A stretch of DNA of 64,000 nt from Favolaschia claudopus (GCA_037176885.1 JAWWNJ010000239.1:124001-188000); one strand, 5' to 3'. Positions 1-10,765 are shown, counted from the first letter of the stretch. Notes: generated by a model from the letters alone, not told the origin. A program made the numbers and translations.

Positions 1-271
1 GTTGCCGCACCACATCAAGTGCCGCTGGTCCCTTGTTTTGGCCCTTGCTCGCAAGTCATGCCCTGTCGAGCTCTGGGCAAGTAGCAGCTGAGTCTTGATC
101 CTCAGTTCTGTTAACCCCCTGTTTTTCCCTGGTGTTCTCTGGGAGGCGGAAGCAAAACTCAGATTCGGCTGAAGTGGAGCTGGTGATGGGAAGCAAAACA
201 AAGGTAAGCACAAATGAATGAGCACCACTCGATCAAAACCCGTATATTGTTTCCAAAACGGCTGTAGTTAC
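1..271. other. Flank with an eroded Tc1/mariner-type terminal repeat
   Basis: No gene is recognised. Around 230-265 lies an eroded copy of the terminal repeat that recurs in the window (reads rightward as AAAACCCGTATATTG, then AAAACGGCTG), followed by TA. It abuts the left end of the inverted-repeat element at 272. The rest shows no supported feature. Confidence 0.4.
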
Positions 272-3200
272 TGATGACGGGCATTGCCCTTGACCGAAAC
301 GGCATGTTTGTTCTTGTTTGCTCTCCCTTGCCACACCTGATTTCCATGTTCCTTCGATTTCTGGGTTCCACGATAACATTCTGAACTCCTTCTCGCTGTA
401 AAAGTTGGTTCAAATACATCGATTTACTTGGCTCAACCGTAAAAATAATTGTTTCACCATCATAAAATAAATTACTCGACAACATCCTCCCACTCAGCAT
501 CCTCATTGGCACCAAATCCGAATTCGTCGACAGTAATCAGCTCTTCTGTGACCTGAGTCGAGTCGTCTGACTCGGCAGTGGGGGCCAGAGCACTGAAGCG
601 CATCAGAAAACATTGTATGAGGAAGGTTAAAGTACAAACCGCCTCGAAAGTTCGCGTTCTCGGGCTTCCAAAACCAATTTACGTCGAACTGCAACAGTCG
701 ACATATCCTTCCAAAGTATTTTGACAAGAACAGCGTCTTTTAATCGGTCCCGGTACACCGCCAATTGGTCTTTAAGTTGTGCTGAAATCATCACATTGAT
801 TTTGCGAATGTCGAGCTCGAGGGCTGTCGCTGCCAGGTACGCCGCCTTTGCTGTCTTCTTTGCTGCCGACTTTTGTTGTCGCTTCCTCCCCTTCTCCCGC
901 TGAAGTGCAGTCAAAGCTTTACGAAATTTGGCGGCAGCACCACTCGCACCATCCTTCCTGACCTCTCTCATCACGTATTTCTGGATAGCAGCGTCATAAT
1001 GTTTCTTGATGAACGCCTCAGTATTTTTCCGGGCGATGCGAGTGCGACTAGTGAAGGAGCGAGGAGTGCTGTTTGGCCGATATCCCATGTTGGTGGTATA
1101 CGAGCCGAGTGCGCCCTCGTTGGGATCATTGGTGGCAGGTACAACAAGATTTTGGCGTTGCTCTGGAGTGAGCTGGTCGATTGTTCCACCAACGTGAAAT
1201 TCCGGTGTGAAGTGAACCCAGCCGCCGTCAGAGCCGGAGAAGAGAGTAGAGATAACAAGGGCAAGATTGGGAAGATCGCTGCGGATGATAGAAATGGCGT
1301 CCAAGAGGCGGTCGTTCATAAAAGGTTTGCCGTCGATAGTCAGTTGATCCGAGGGTGTTGACGAGTCGAAGAATATAAGAGGGTTTGCGGCAATGTGAGA
1401 GCAGAATGTCGGCAGCTTGCGATGAAGCGGGGTAAGCGAGAGTAGATTGACGATCGTTCCATGGTGACCGCGAACTTGTGCCATATATGGCCAAGAGACA
1501 GAGACACCGTATAAAGCCAAAGCGACGAGCTCCGTCATCGTTGCTTTACAGTCAAGACCCTTCAATATATTCTTTTCAACGTGATTGGCCGTGCCGGATT
1601 TTGTTTTGGCGTCAATTGCATTAGTGATGAGCTCATAGTAAATGCTGTGAAAACACACCACCTCTACGGCACCATGGGTGTAGCATCCGTATCGTGTGTT
1701 CGAGATATCCGGAAATTTCGGAGATCGTTTGATATTGAACATTTCGCGTTTCTGTTGCCGAACAAAGAGAGCAGAACGGTCCTGGTAGCCTCGGACACGA
1801 TCCTTGTGACGAAACAAGGCACCCATCAGCTGCAAGAGCTTGATAGCACCGGCTGAGGTTTCCTCGACGGCATTCTGGGCAGCTGCACTGTCGGCTGAAG
1901 CGAGGGCGATTGTTGCGGAGTTGGCGCGATTAGCAAGAATGACGGGAGAGGGAAGGTTGTGGGTTTCATACAAGCGCTGGACCGCTGCATAGGCGATTTT
2001 GAGGACATTGGCGTCCTTGTGCATGCAACAGCCACCAAAGAAATGGGTGATGAGGTTTTTGCGCTGGTCGGCAGGCAACAAATCAAACCGCTCCTTCCCA
2101 AGATTTCTAGAGCCTTGCCAATGAGCTCGCTTCGCTTGGCGCTTGGTCTATTCCCAACTGAAGAAGAATGGAAAGGAGGGAGAAGTGAAAGACCACTCAC
2201 AAGGACGCCAATTCTTCGGCAGAGATTTTCCCGACCTCTTGTAAATCATCATCCGTCAAGCGCGACATGGTGAGAAGAATGTCGCCTGTGAGTAGATCCT
2301 CCTCGTCCATGGCGCTTTGCCCAAGGTCCCGTATGATGATGCTGGTCTTGTGTTCATCCGAGTAGCTAAAAGCCTTCTTCCCATCTGCCGCATGATCCCG
2401 TTCCTTCGCCTAATTTCTTTCGGAAATACTCGTCGGAATCCATCAGCCGTCCCGCCTGAGCTGCGAGTGGACTATTGGAATAAGTTGCACCCATTGTGGA
2501 AGCCGCCTCGAGAGTGCCTTCAAATTGCCGTTTGGAGGTGTGGTCGAGAGCGGGGGCGACTTCCCAAAATCGAGTATGGTGAGTCCAGGTCGATTTGTCG
2601 TTGTCGTCTACACCAGGAGCGTATGATGGAACAGCGAGAGTGATGTGCCGACTTTCAACGTTGACTCCACGGAATGAAGTGCCGTCTGAGCTTTCAACAA
2701 AACCTGGAAACAATTGAGTAATACAAGCATCTATGAATGTCATGATTCGTACCTGGTGCGTTAAGAATCTCTTGAGCCAATTGAAGCTCTCCGTACTTTC
2801 CACCTTCGTCAATTGCTCTCCCAACGGTACGGCGGCTCATCAGCCGGCTCCGACGAATCGTTATTCCAAAGGCCTCCGCACAAGCCCGCACAGCAACCTC
2901 CACCTTTCCGGCTGCACATCCAGCTAGAGTCAAGTCGCGCATCAGCTTGCGCGCCTCTGCCGAATATTCCGCGCCGTCCATCGGATCCCAGTTCAGCAGC
3001 TTCTTGTATTTTCTGTTAATGTCTTCGAGTGAGGATTGAGCACGAGAAGCCTGCTTTTGAGCGGCATAGAGTCGGTTACGGGTGGAGGTTAAAGTCGTTT
3101 GTTTCTCCTGAATTGTTGAGCGTAGCGAAGTAACGAGAGCATCGCGAGAGCCGAGATCTTTATGAGCAGCAGCGAGAGCGATTTCGAGAGAAGAGATGCG

Positions 3201-3576
3201 AGAGGTATTCAAGTCGAGGGTGATTTGTAGGTTGTTTAGCGAAGACGCGTGAGTTTTTGTAGTCGTGCTAAGAGTGTTTTCGAGGCGCTTCACTCGTTTC
3301 CGGCGCCGGGTTAGTTCCTCCCGACAACTAGTATCTGCTTTACGCTTGAGAGACGTCAGAGAGCGGTTGGTAGCAGAAAGGGCATCTGTTTTGGTTCGGA
3401 GAACAGTATTTTCATTGGCAAGGTGGTGGAAGTCAGAACGGAGCTGTTGCAGATCAGCCGGGGAGATCGTCGCTTCTAAATGATGGATTTGTGCATTCTT
3501 TTCGGCCAGCTGCGTCCGCAGTTCTTCGGCCGATTTGTAGTATCTTCCATGGGAACGGCATCCTGAATCGGGTCAA

Positions 3577-4380
3577 AAAGCCTGGTAAGGCCTTGGAGCA
3601 CCTAACGGCCTTATAAGGCCTAATAAGGTTCGAGGGGTGACCTTATAAGGCGTGATAAGGTCTGGTTAGGTCTTCCCAGGCTGACTTCCCGGAGGTTACA
3701 AAACTGAGTTGGGGTTGTTAGAGACATGGTAGGTGTAGTTTTATTGCATCTTTTTCGGCGGAAAATTCAGAGTTGTATTGTTTTTGATAATTTGTGCTGT
3801 GATTGTATGCCAAGATGGCTGATTTGAATTTCAAAAAGTATGTAGGGGAGCATATACTCATGTGTGGTAAATCACCAGTCAATGTACGAGCAATATCTTG
3901 AGTTGTTGTGTTTAAGTGTTATGGGGAAATTGTACAGGTACCCGAGAGCTACGCCATATATGGAACAAAATTTCTCTCTCCGTAAAGCTCTCTTAGCATA
4001 GCAGTATTGTACATTGCCATTGTTTTATTCGCACGGCAGAGGTCGAGCGTTCGATTCTCGCAAGCACCAGTAATTAATTGTTAAAGTCAGTATTCTAGTA
4101 TAATAGAAATAGGTAGTCTCGTATTAGAAAGTCAAGACAAGGTGCAAGCAGACACCTTACAAAGAAGGTAAAGTGGTAATACTTTTGCTTAACCCCGCCG
4201 AACATGCCTTGTAAGGCCTTACAAGCCTCATTAGGTCCTATAAGGTCCATTATGTGTTATAAGGCCCTATATGTAGTATTTGGTACGTATTTAAACCTTG
4301 TAACCCTCCTTTTCCCCAACGGCCTTATTAGACCTTACAAGGCCTGCTCAGGCCCAACAACCCTTTTTTGATTTTTCCGA
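3577..4380. mobile_element. Motif-array element, CCTTATAAGG type
   Basis: An insertion relative to copy B; the flanking CAA (3574-3576 and 4381-4383) may be a 3-bp duplication, though a 2-bp CA is also possible. Both ends are packed with forward and inverted copies of a short palindrome-like motif (CCTTATAAGG, CCTTACAAGG, CCTAATAAGG): about 3584-3670 on the left and 4195-4350 on the right. The right tip (TTTTTCCGACA) resembles the tip of the next element, but no matching left TIR is seen. No coding potential. The core carries a tRNA-like stretch shared with 24607-24790. Confidence 0.65.
3990..4068 (+). other. tRNA-like (pol III box) stretch, degenerate
   Basis: TTAGCATAGCAGTATTG resembles an A box, and GGTCGAGCGTTCGATTC downstream resembles a B box. 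The acceptor and anticodon stems do not pair, so this is not a functional tRNA. The same sequence, inverted, occurs at 24607-24690, which fits a dispersed tRNA-derived repeat. Confidence 0.45.
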
Positions 4381-5102
4381 CAACGTTTTCCACGTCTTCG
4401 GCGGACGGGGCGGTGTGAGGATCAGTGCGGTCATTGATACGTTGTTTAGCCGCCTTTTGACGTCTGGAGGGTGGGGGCATTGTGCAGGAACATCAAAGCA
4501 AGAGCAGCGAAGCAGGAAACGTTGACAGAGCGCAGTATGAGAGTGCAGCCGATGAGGAGAGACGCGTCGCAGAGAAAGATCACAAGTGTGACATCTGTGA
4601 CCTCACGCGTTTCGAGGGTTGCCAGTATGTCGGAAAATCCGAATTTACCTGATCAAGCTTGACGAGGCTTGACGGGGGTATCAAGCTTGATCAGGCTCCC
4701 AGTGCCGTTGATCAACTGATGTCAAGCTTGATCAAGTAGGGTCAAGCCATATCAAGCACTGTCAAGTAGTATCAGGATGAGGCCGAAAAACTGCTCCAAC
4801 ACACCCTATGTACTTAGACTTTCATTCTTGAAGTATACAGTGTCCATGTAAGCTCACATCATAAAGATATGGGAAGTATATTTGTGAATTCATGACCGAC
4901 TTATATTATGATTCAATTGAAGATAGAATTCAACTGTCAGATCTCAGAGTCTATGGGACTACATTTGTAGGTACAATGACATTATAAACTACTTATGCAT
5001 TCAAGACACGCACAAGTGAATTGGACAGAGTCCAGTTGATGATGATATCACGCCTGCAAGTGGAGTATTACCATGATATGTGACGTAGACCACCTAACTA
5101 TG

Positions 5103-5178
5103 TTAAAGGTTCCTTAGCATAGTGGTTATAGTGTTGTTTTATTACTTAGTCGCGCGGGTTCGAACCACGCGATGCGAA
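5103..5178 (+). other. tRNA-like stretch, degenerate
   Basis: An A-box-like TTAGCATAGTGGTTATAGTG is followed 25 nt later by a B-box-like GCGGGTTCGAACCACGC. The T arm nearly pairs, but acceptor and anticodon stems do not. It shares TTAGCATAG and TTGTTTTATT with the stretch at 3990. Best read as a tRNA relic or SINE head. Confidence 0.4.
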
Positions 5179-5181
5179 ATA

Positions 5182-5323
5182 CAGTGGCGGCGCCATCTGA
5201 TGCCACCCCCCCAAAAAATTGATGTGACCCAATTGATGTGACCCAATCAACTCCATTTGCATCAAAAGTTCCAGAAATAGGCTATTCTATTTTTAGGGGT
5301 GGCATCAGATGGCGCCGCCACTG
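5182..5323. mobile_element. MITE, CAGTGGCGGCGCC ends, TA target
   Basis: 142 bp with about 28-bp TIRs beginning CAGTGGCGGCGCCATCTGAT, flanked by TA on both sides (5180-5181, 5324-5325). This is the format of non-autonomous Tc1/mariner elements. It lies inside 4628-6119 and abuts another MITE. Confidence 0.85.
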
Positions 5324-5325
5324 TA

Positions 5326-5832
5326 AACCGTTGGCCAACCGCCACCTTTTCGGCACACGTGCCGTGAGTGATCGGCTGAGAATTAGAGCTCAAAACCAAA
5401 GTTTTTGGAAGGAAACCGATGAAAAGAATGCGATTCACGTTAAGACCTCATTTTCTTACGTAATCGGTCAATTTTTTTCGGCTGTTGAACCAAAATTTCC
5501 TACATTTTTTTGCCCTTTTCTCCGCTCCTGGCGGTCTAAACCTTGATCTACTTACCGTGAAAGCACAAGAAATAGACATTCTGCCTCGGTCCGAGGCTCT
5601 ATGCACCGGTAAACAGTGTGTGGCTGTGCAATCGGTCATTTTTTTTTTGGGTCCGAAAACTGAAATTTGATGCTACAGCTTAGCCGTTTACAAGCCTGAT
5701 AGCTGCAATCAAACTGAGTCGTTTGCCGCAGTTTCCGAGGAAATCGGCCTTTTTTTGCGGCCCGAGAAAGGATTACAAATTTTTACTTTCCCACACCCTT
5801 ATATGGTAGTCGAGAGGTGATGAGTGGCACTG
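5326..5832. mobile_element. MITE related to 21719-22217, left tip damaged
   Basis: About 500 bp clearly homologous to 21719-22217 (shared TGATCGGCTGAGAATTAGA and GAAACCGATGAAAAGAATGC). The right end TGGCACTG is followed by TA. The left tip is replaced next to the preceding MITE. Non-coding. Confidence 0.75.
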
Positions 5833-6324
5833 TATAAATTCTAACTTAAATAGTAAATAGAGGTCTTATAGTATCAAACACTTTGAAGTACATAAGTAAG
5901 TATAGGTACTATAATAGAAAGCGCAACAGAGTTGTTACATTTTAACCATTTTCCCCGCCCAACCTTGATCAAGACCTATCAAGCAATATCAGGCCGTCAA
6001 GCTTGATCAGTGTTTATAAGTCTTTTTTGGACCTTATCAACCGACCCCGAACTTGACAGCCTGATCAAGCTTGATATTGGTATATTTGGCCCTATCACCT
6101 GATTTCGGATTTTCCGACATATAAAATCCATCGTTTATTCAAAACACACGGTAACCTTTCAACTTTGCGGAGAAAAATACTTCTGTAATGAGCATCCTCA
6201 GAGGTTATCCCTTAGATTTATAAAATTCCTCTTGAAGTGGTGTAGGGTTGAAAAAATGCAGCAGGTTTGACATGGAATTTGAGGGAGGGTGTACCAAAAG
6301 GGATAACTTTTATTTTTATCCATA

Positions 6325-6462
6325 GGCTCCATTCGGCTGTCGTGTCTTAGTGTCACTTAGCGTCACTTTGGAGCACTTGGGAAAAATTCCACGCCAAATT
6401 TTTGGTGAGAAATACTCTTAAGTGACGTCAAGTGCTCCGAAGTGACGCAACCGAATGGAGCC
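6325..6462. mobile_element. MITE, GGCTCCATTCGG ends
   Basis: About 138 bp with inverted ends GGCTCCATTCGG. The same family recurs at 55642-55779 and, split by another element, at 29854-31934. Copy B lacks it; the exact TSD is ambiguous because a few extra bases lie at both edges. Ends of this kind followed by a 3-bp duplication would fit PIF/Harbinger, which is inference. Confidence 0.8.
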
Positions 6463-6524
6463 ATAGGTATGCCTCTTACGAAGATATTTTTTCAGTGGTA
6501 CTAAGAGAAACAGTCTGTTTTTCA

Positions 6525-7033
6525 TAGTCTCGGAAACCCAGACGTTTCCTCGCATTCCTTGTCGTAGAACACAGAGACCGGAGGTCTTTCCATATATAGT
6601 GAATGCAAGACATTTTTGACAGCTGATTGATCTCGGAGCCAGGTGGGAAAATTAAAAGGCGTGGAAACGTCTGGGCCGATCGATGTGGTGTCACCTACCG
6701 TCACCCCTCCTGCCTGCGAAAATGGTGTGTTAGGACACAACGAAGTGAGGGTTATTGTACCGTACGACTGCCCGACAGAGGCAGGATGCTACCCCTCCTC
6801 ATCTGGAAGTATTTCCTCAAGGATGCTGGCCAGCAGAGGCGTGTCGATGCGTGAATATATACAAAAGGGCAAAGTGATGGTAGGTAACCCTAGGTAAATC
6901 GGCCCAGACCTTACTCCGCCCTAAAAATTCTCCCACCCTTTCAACATCAATCATCCGTCAAAAATGTCCTCTATTGACTATATATGGAAACACCTCCGGT
7001 AAGGATTGCGAAAGGTCTGGGTATCCGAGACTA
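6525..7033. mobile_element. hAT-type MITE with perfect 8-bp TSD
   Basis: 509 bp starting TAGTCTCGGAAACCCAGAC and ending with its imperfect inverted copy. GTTTTTCA occurs on both sides (6517-6524, 7034-7041) and only once at the matching empty site in copy B, so the 8-bp duplication is certain. 8-bp TSD plus short TIRs fit hAT. Non-coding. Confidence 0.85.
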
Positions 7034-7221
7034 GTTTTTCAGGCGCTGAAACCTTTACAAAGTTGGAACCAAGCACCTCTGCGAACCAAACAAATACAAA
7101 GCTGCCGTTTTCGGCAAGGGCGATGCCCGTCATCATTTACATCGACAAGCTCACGGCAGTTGTGGAGCCGCACGGTGCCGTTGACGGAGTTGTCAACAAC
7201 CGTCAATTAAAATCGAAAACG

Positions 7222-7261
7222 AAAGAAGATCAAAACCCGCATTCTTTTTCTGAAACGGCTG
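7222..7261. repeat. Tc1/mariner-type TIR fragment
   Basis: Inverted copy of CAGCCGTTTCAGAAAAAGAA with TA after it, the same terminal repeat seen at 9423, 29754, 30278 and 45354. No partner end is found nearby. Confidence 0.6.
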
Positions 7262-7346
7262 TAAAACATGGCCACCTCAGATGATCTCCAATTCGCCTCC
7301 CTCCGTGCGAGAAGTAACGGGGTCAGCAGTAAACGGCAATAGCGGG

Positions 7347-7536
7347 TTTGTGCAAAGCGACCCGGGTCGCTTTGCGACCGCTCAGATCTCCACAACCAGC
7401 AGCCTCAGGTGTGAGGTCCCAGCGACCTAGGAATGCCCCAGGGCGATACTCTCCTAGGTCGCTTGGAGCTCATACCTGGTATCTGTTGTTGCGGAGATCT
7501 GAGCGGTTGAAAAGCGACCTGGGTCGCTCGCACAAA
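7347..7536. mobile_element. Foldback MITE, GCACAAA ends
   Basis: About 190 bp; the outer 55 bp on each side are inverted copies of each other (starts TTTGTGCAAAGCGACCCGGG; the CCGCTCAGATCTCC block is shared). A second, shorter inverted pair (AGCGACCTAGGA) lies inside. Non-coding. Confidence 0.7.
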
Positions 7537-9422
7537 CTCCCTAATCCTAATTCTTCTGAATTCAGAATCCAAGTCAGGATGACACCAAGGTGTTCTTTCA
7601 GCTTCAAGCTCACATTGTGCGGTGCTCCTGCTGTTCCCAGCAGCCCATCCGACATCCAGCAATGCCCATTGGCATCTGATCCCTGTCCGCTGCAGCCGAT
7701 TGCCCCCCTCCGCAATCCCGACGGGCCCCGGGCATCGGCTCGGTGATGTCTGCTGCCGCCCCAATTGCGTCGATGGCGCCATCTGCGGCTCCCGCCTTCG
7801 TTACTGACCCGTACGCTCCCGCCCAAGCTGGCGTCTCCCCTCCTTCCGGTCAATCGTATGCGGCAACCGGTCGTGTCCAGATTCATCAGGCCTCAATCCG
7901 GTCTACGGCGTTGGGCAAAAGCCATTCTCGTCACCCCCCGCAGTCGCTCGCGGGTACCGAAACGTCCTCTGGAAGTCTCCAGGAGCGGATTACCGTGTCG
8001 TAAACTTCTCCCTCGCTGCTCCATATGATCTCTATCATTTCGACGTCTATCTGGCCCATGAATCTTAAAAGGGGGACACGCCCATTCAGGCTGCACTCGC
8101 GGTGATCGATTCTTGGTCAACTCGCTGCAACCCGCTGGGCTCCCTAGAAACTTGATTAGTCTGCGGTTTGTATTCGAGGATGCGGCACGGGAGCTCATGA
8201 CTCGTCTTCCCACAAACCCACTGGCAGGGTTAGGGCATCTGCAGTCCGCGACGTCGAACCCGTAGGGAAAATGAAGGCACACACGCAACTCTGTCGTCCC
8301 GTCTCCGTTACGCGAGCTCATCCAATATCTGCCGTCGTCCCCGCTCCCGAGGCACCTTCCATCGCCGTCAGTATTGCCGCCGTCCTCCGTAGCGCTTGCG
8401 CAAACTCCTTTGAGGACATCACATCGATCCTTGCCGACACCGATGACGAGGAGTTTTCCGACAGTCCATCACACACCGTCACCGCACCCGTATCCGTACC
8501 CAGCTTCGGCTTCGGCATCCCGACCATCGTCGTCGTCTTGTGCTCTTACGGAAACCTCGCAGTGCTGTCACAGTCCAAGTGCACGGGATGCATGACGGGA
8601 ACACTGGGGTCAAGAAGAAGGGAGGTTATGGTGATACGGCAGATGAGGTGGTGGAGAATGAGATTCTGGACGGTTAGTGGAAGCAGTGCGCTCTGATTTA
8701 TGTATACTCAGGCGCTTATCCTATGTCCAGATTCTAAGAACTCAGCCGATCTAGGTGTTTATTCGTCACGAGAACTGCCCATCATCAAGACGATTCTGCC
8801 CCAACACGCCGCAAGACGGTCGAGACTACACCCATCGAGGTTCAATGTCGATGGAGCGATGACGAAGATGGAGAAGACGAGCAAGTCGACGGTCCCACCG
8901 TTTGATGTAGAGCCAGTTTAGATATGGCAGAAGACCGTGGCGACGTCTTAGAATGGCGACGAGTGTGACACAGACGTGAGTTCAGCAGAGGGACAAGTCA
9001 TTTGAAGCGCTGGTGAAGTTCGTGTCAGAGGATGCAAAGTAGGCGGTGCCTGTTGCCACAATTTTAGGTTTCATTTGGCCAAATATGCTGTTAATCCTTT
9101 TGCAGCTCGCAAACCACTTCATTGCAAAGGGAAAAAATGCCACAATTTCCCTGGACCCTGGTGCTGTTTGAGGTAAGTATATGGCGGCGGGTGTACAGTA
9201 TATGAGGAATCAGTGCATCCCCCAAGCAAGGTTTCTTCCGACGAAGTCGGAGCTTCCTAGTAACAACATGTTTACACAGAAAACTAGCCGCCTGTGCATG
9301 TGTCACACCTTCCATAAATGGAAGATCAAAGTTGTCGACTTTGCGTGTCCGGCACTGTACACAATACGTTGCTTGCTCGTCATTGCGCCTACAGTAACGG
9401 CTGGTGTCGAGCCTACGGGATA
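7537..9422. other. Degenerate, unrecognised sequence
   Basis: GC-rich stretches around 7600-8650 give broken reading frames with frequent stops; I recognise no protein family. A decayed coding sequence is possible. Around 9330-9362 lies CGTGTCCGGCACTGTACA, also seen at 33418-33436, probably the end of a TA-targeted element. No promoter, RNA gene or repeat array is evident otherwise. Confidence 0.4.
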
Positions 9423-9790
9423 CAGCCGTTTCGGAAAAAGAATACGGGTTTCGTCATTTCTTCCTGCTTAATTTTTTGTCTACACTTGTTGACGATTCTG
9501 TCAAAAACTCCACAAATTGTTGCCCGAAAAGGCAGATGCCGTGAGTCCATCAATGAACACAATTTGGGTCAAACCAGTCTTGCACATTTACTACCGTCCA
9601 AATGAGCATTCAATGTGATTCAATTACTGAAAGAACGTTCGATGGCACTCACAGAACTCTTCCGGACAAGTACCGAGGCTGGGCGGGCAAGAAATCAGAT
9701 CCATCAAGCGGGTCCGAGACCAAGTAAGTGTCAACAAAGAATTGAGGAGCAAGAAATGCCGAAACCCGTATTCTTTTTCCGAAACGGCTG
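9423..9790. mobile_element. MITE, CAGCCGTTTCGGAAAAAGAA ends
   Basis: 368 bp flanked by TA (9421-9422, 9791-9792). The TIRs run about 35 bp and match those of the Tc1/mariner element at 30278-31766, which therefore is a plausible relative of its mobiliser. A partial copy lies at 45354-45452. Non-coding. Confidence 0.8.
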
Positions 9791-10604
9791 TAGCCGTGTA
9801 GGTAGGTAGGTAATATTACTCGGCCTCAGCGTTATGCGTGACATCATAGAATTTTGGAAACGACACCGATAAAATCCGTTTCAGTGAATCAGTGATACAG
9901 ATTGGTACAGTACTCGCCCGCCTACCTCCGCTGGATGCCTGTCGAAGCTTCCTACGCCCATGAAGTCCGTCGCGACCGCCGCATCCTTATCCGCGCTCCC
10001 GTCGTTGATGGGTCGAATCAGGACCTCCACATCGCTACCCTCCTTCTGGAGGAAGATACTCTGAATACTTGTCTTGCCCCTCGCTCGTCTCGTCCATCGC
10101 GCCCGCTTCCTCATTTCTCCTAACACTGCATCGAATCAGGCCATCCGCATCGCTAGCCTCCTCGGTGCGCGGCGCCGTCGGGCACCGAGGGCACGCAATC
10201 CAGCAAGAAAAAAACACGCGGGGTTTGTGGCGAAGCCCCGACAAACTTAAGCACCCCGCCTTCGGCAGGGCCGGCTCGCGACCGCCGCAGAATTTTGATT
10301 CACCTTCACATCGCCACGCCACATCTCGCATGTCCTCCCCCTCGTCGTCCCGCGCCCCTGGTCCTCTCCAAGTCCTGTGCTTCAACCCGCGTCATGTCCT
10401 TCCCCTTCCAAGCTTCTCTGAATCTGCTTTCGTTTCCCTCGAATTGGCGTCATGTACCCTCAAACTCGGCAAGACACTACCCACAAACTCCACGACTAGA
10501 CTCTACCAACACCGCTCGAATTTTACACGCCACCAACCATTTCATTTGCTGTATTGTAGTTTACTATAGTACAGCACCGCGTCTTAGTCCCAGTGAGAAT
10601 CCCG
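9791..10604. other. No supported gene
   Basis: Reading frames at 9900-10570 exist on both strands but show no recognisable domain or clear splice structure. GC-rich hairpin-like text (GGCGAAGCCCCGAC, CCTTCGGCAGGGCCGGC) occurs at about 10225-10280 and resembles the text at 25030-25150. Confidence 0.35.
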
Positions 10605-10765
10605 TATGCTTCAGACTGCTCTAAGCTGCTTTCAGCTGCTGTTCACCCGAGCAGCATATGAGAGCAGAGCAGAGCGTAGAAATGATACCTAGAGCAGATG
10701 CGGTTCCTGCTCCCGTCTGCGGAGCTCTGCTCAATTCTGCTCAATTTCTGCTCCAGACTGCTTCC
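10605..10765. repeat. Motif array, GAGCAGA/TCTGCTC
   Basis: About a dozen forward and inverted copies of an AGCAG/CTGCT core (CAGACTGCTC, AGCAGCTG, GAGCAGAGCAGAG, CTCTGCTCAATTCTGCTC) within 160 bp. Same architecture as the sub-terminal regions at 3577, 4628 and 51479, but with its own motif. No bounding TIR is identified. Confidence 0.5.

Larger units (their letters stand above)
472..4434 (-). pseudogene. Transposase-like protein with GCCMHKD and NEGALG motifs, copy A (disrupted)
   Basis: About 1000 residues when read across introns at 2704-2752, about 2107-2205 and a last one near 600-640, ending in an acidic tail with a stop at 472-474. The N-terminal third is a long coiled coil (heptads, many Leu/Lys/Glu). 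A middle block contains SSDGTSFRGVN and SYAPGVDDND; the C-terminal half holds FFGGCCMHKDAN and PATNDPNEGALGSY, then a basic region. I recall many uncharacterised basidiomycete proteins sharing these motifs. The spacing of Asp (DGTS), Asp (HKD) and Glu (NEG) would suit an RNase H-like DDE transposase, which is inference. Broken here by the insertion at 3577-4380 around codon 19 and by one extra base near 2403 that is also present in copy B. Between 627 and 2081 the frame is open. Confidence 0.75.
4628..6119. mobile_element. Motif-array element, TCAAGCTTGATCA type
   Basis: Bounded by inverted TGTCGGAAAATCCGAA ends and a TA duplication (4626-4627 and 6120-6121). Copy B shows the uninterrupted site, so the TA call is direct. 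Sub-terminal regions (about 4650-4780 and 5965-6085) contain many copies of TCAAGCTTGA/TGATCAAG in both orientations. No protein is encoded. Two smaller elements (5182-5323 and about 5326-5832) and a tRNA-like stretch sit inside. Confidence 0.75.
272..7135 (-). mobile_element. GCCMHKD/NEGALG transposon, copy A (about 4.3 kb plus later insertions)
   Basis: Left end TGATGACGGGCATTGCCCTT and right end (reverse complement) TGATGACGGGCATCGCCCTT form terminal inverted repeats of about 33 bp. The unit is nearly identical, in opposite orientation, to 25194-29520. Alignment with that copy shows that 3577-4380, 4628-6119, 6325-6462 and 6525-7033 are later insertions. One long multi-exon gene fills the element on the minus strand. 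No clear TSD is visible at the outer ends. Superfamily unassigned; a cut-and-paste DNA transposon is the simplest reading because of TIRs plus a single large protein gene. Confidence 0.8.

Noticed and set aside
873..1361. Plus-strand open frame of 162 codons opposite copy A
   Set aside because: It is antisense to the conserved transposase-like protein; the same shadow occurs opposite copy B.
5103..5178. Functional tRNA gene
   Set aside because: A and B boxes are present but acceptor and anticodon stems fail to pair.
7743..8003. Ala/Ser/Pro-rich ORF as a gene
   Set aside because: Neighbouring frames are equally open, stops follow soon in all frames, and no splice pattern links it to anything recognisable.
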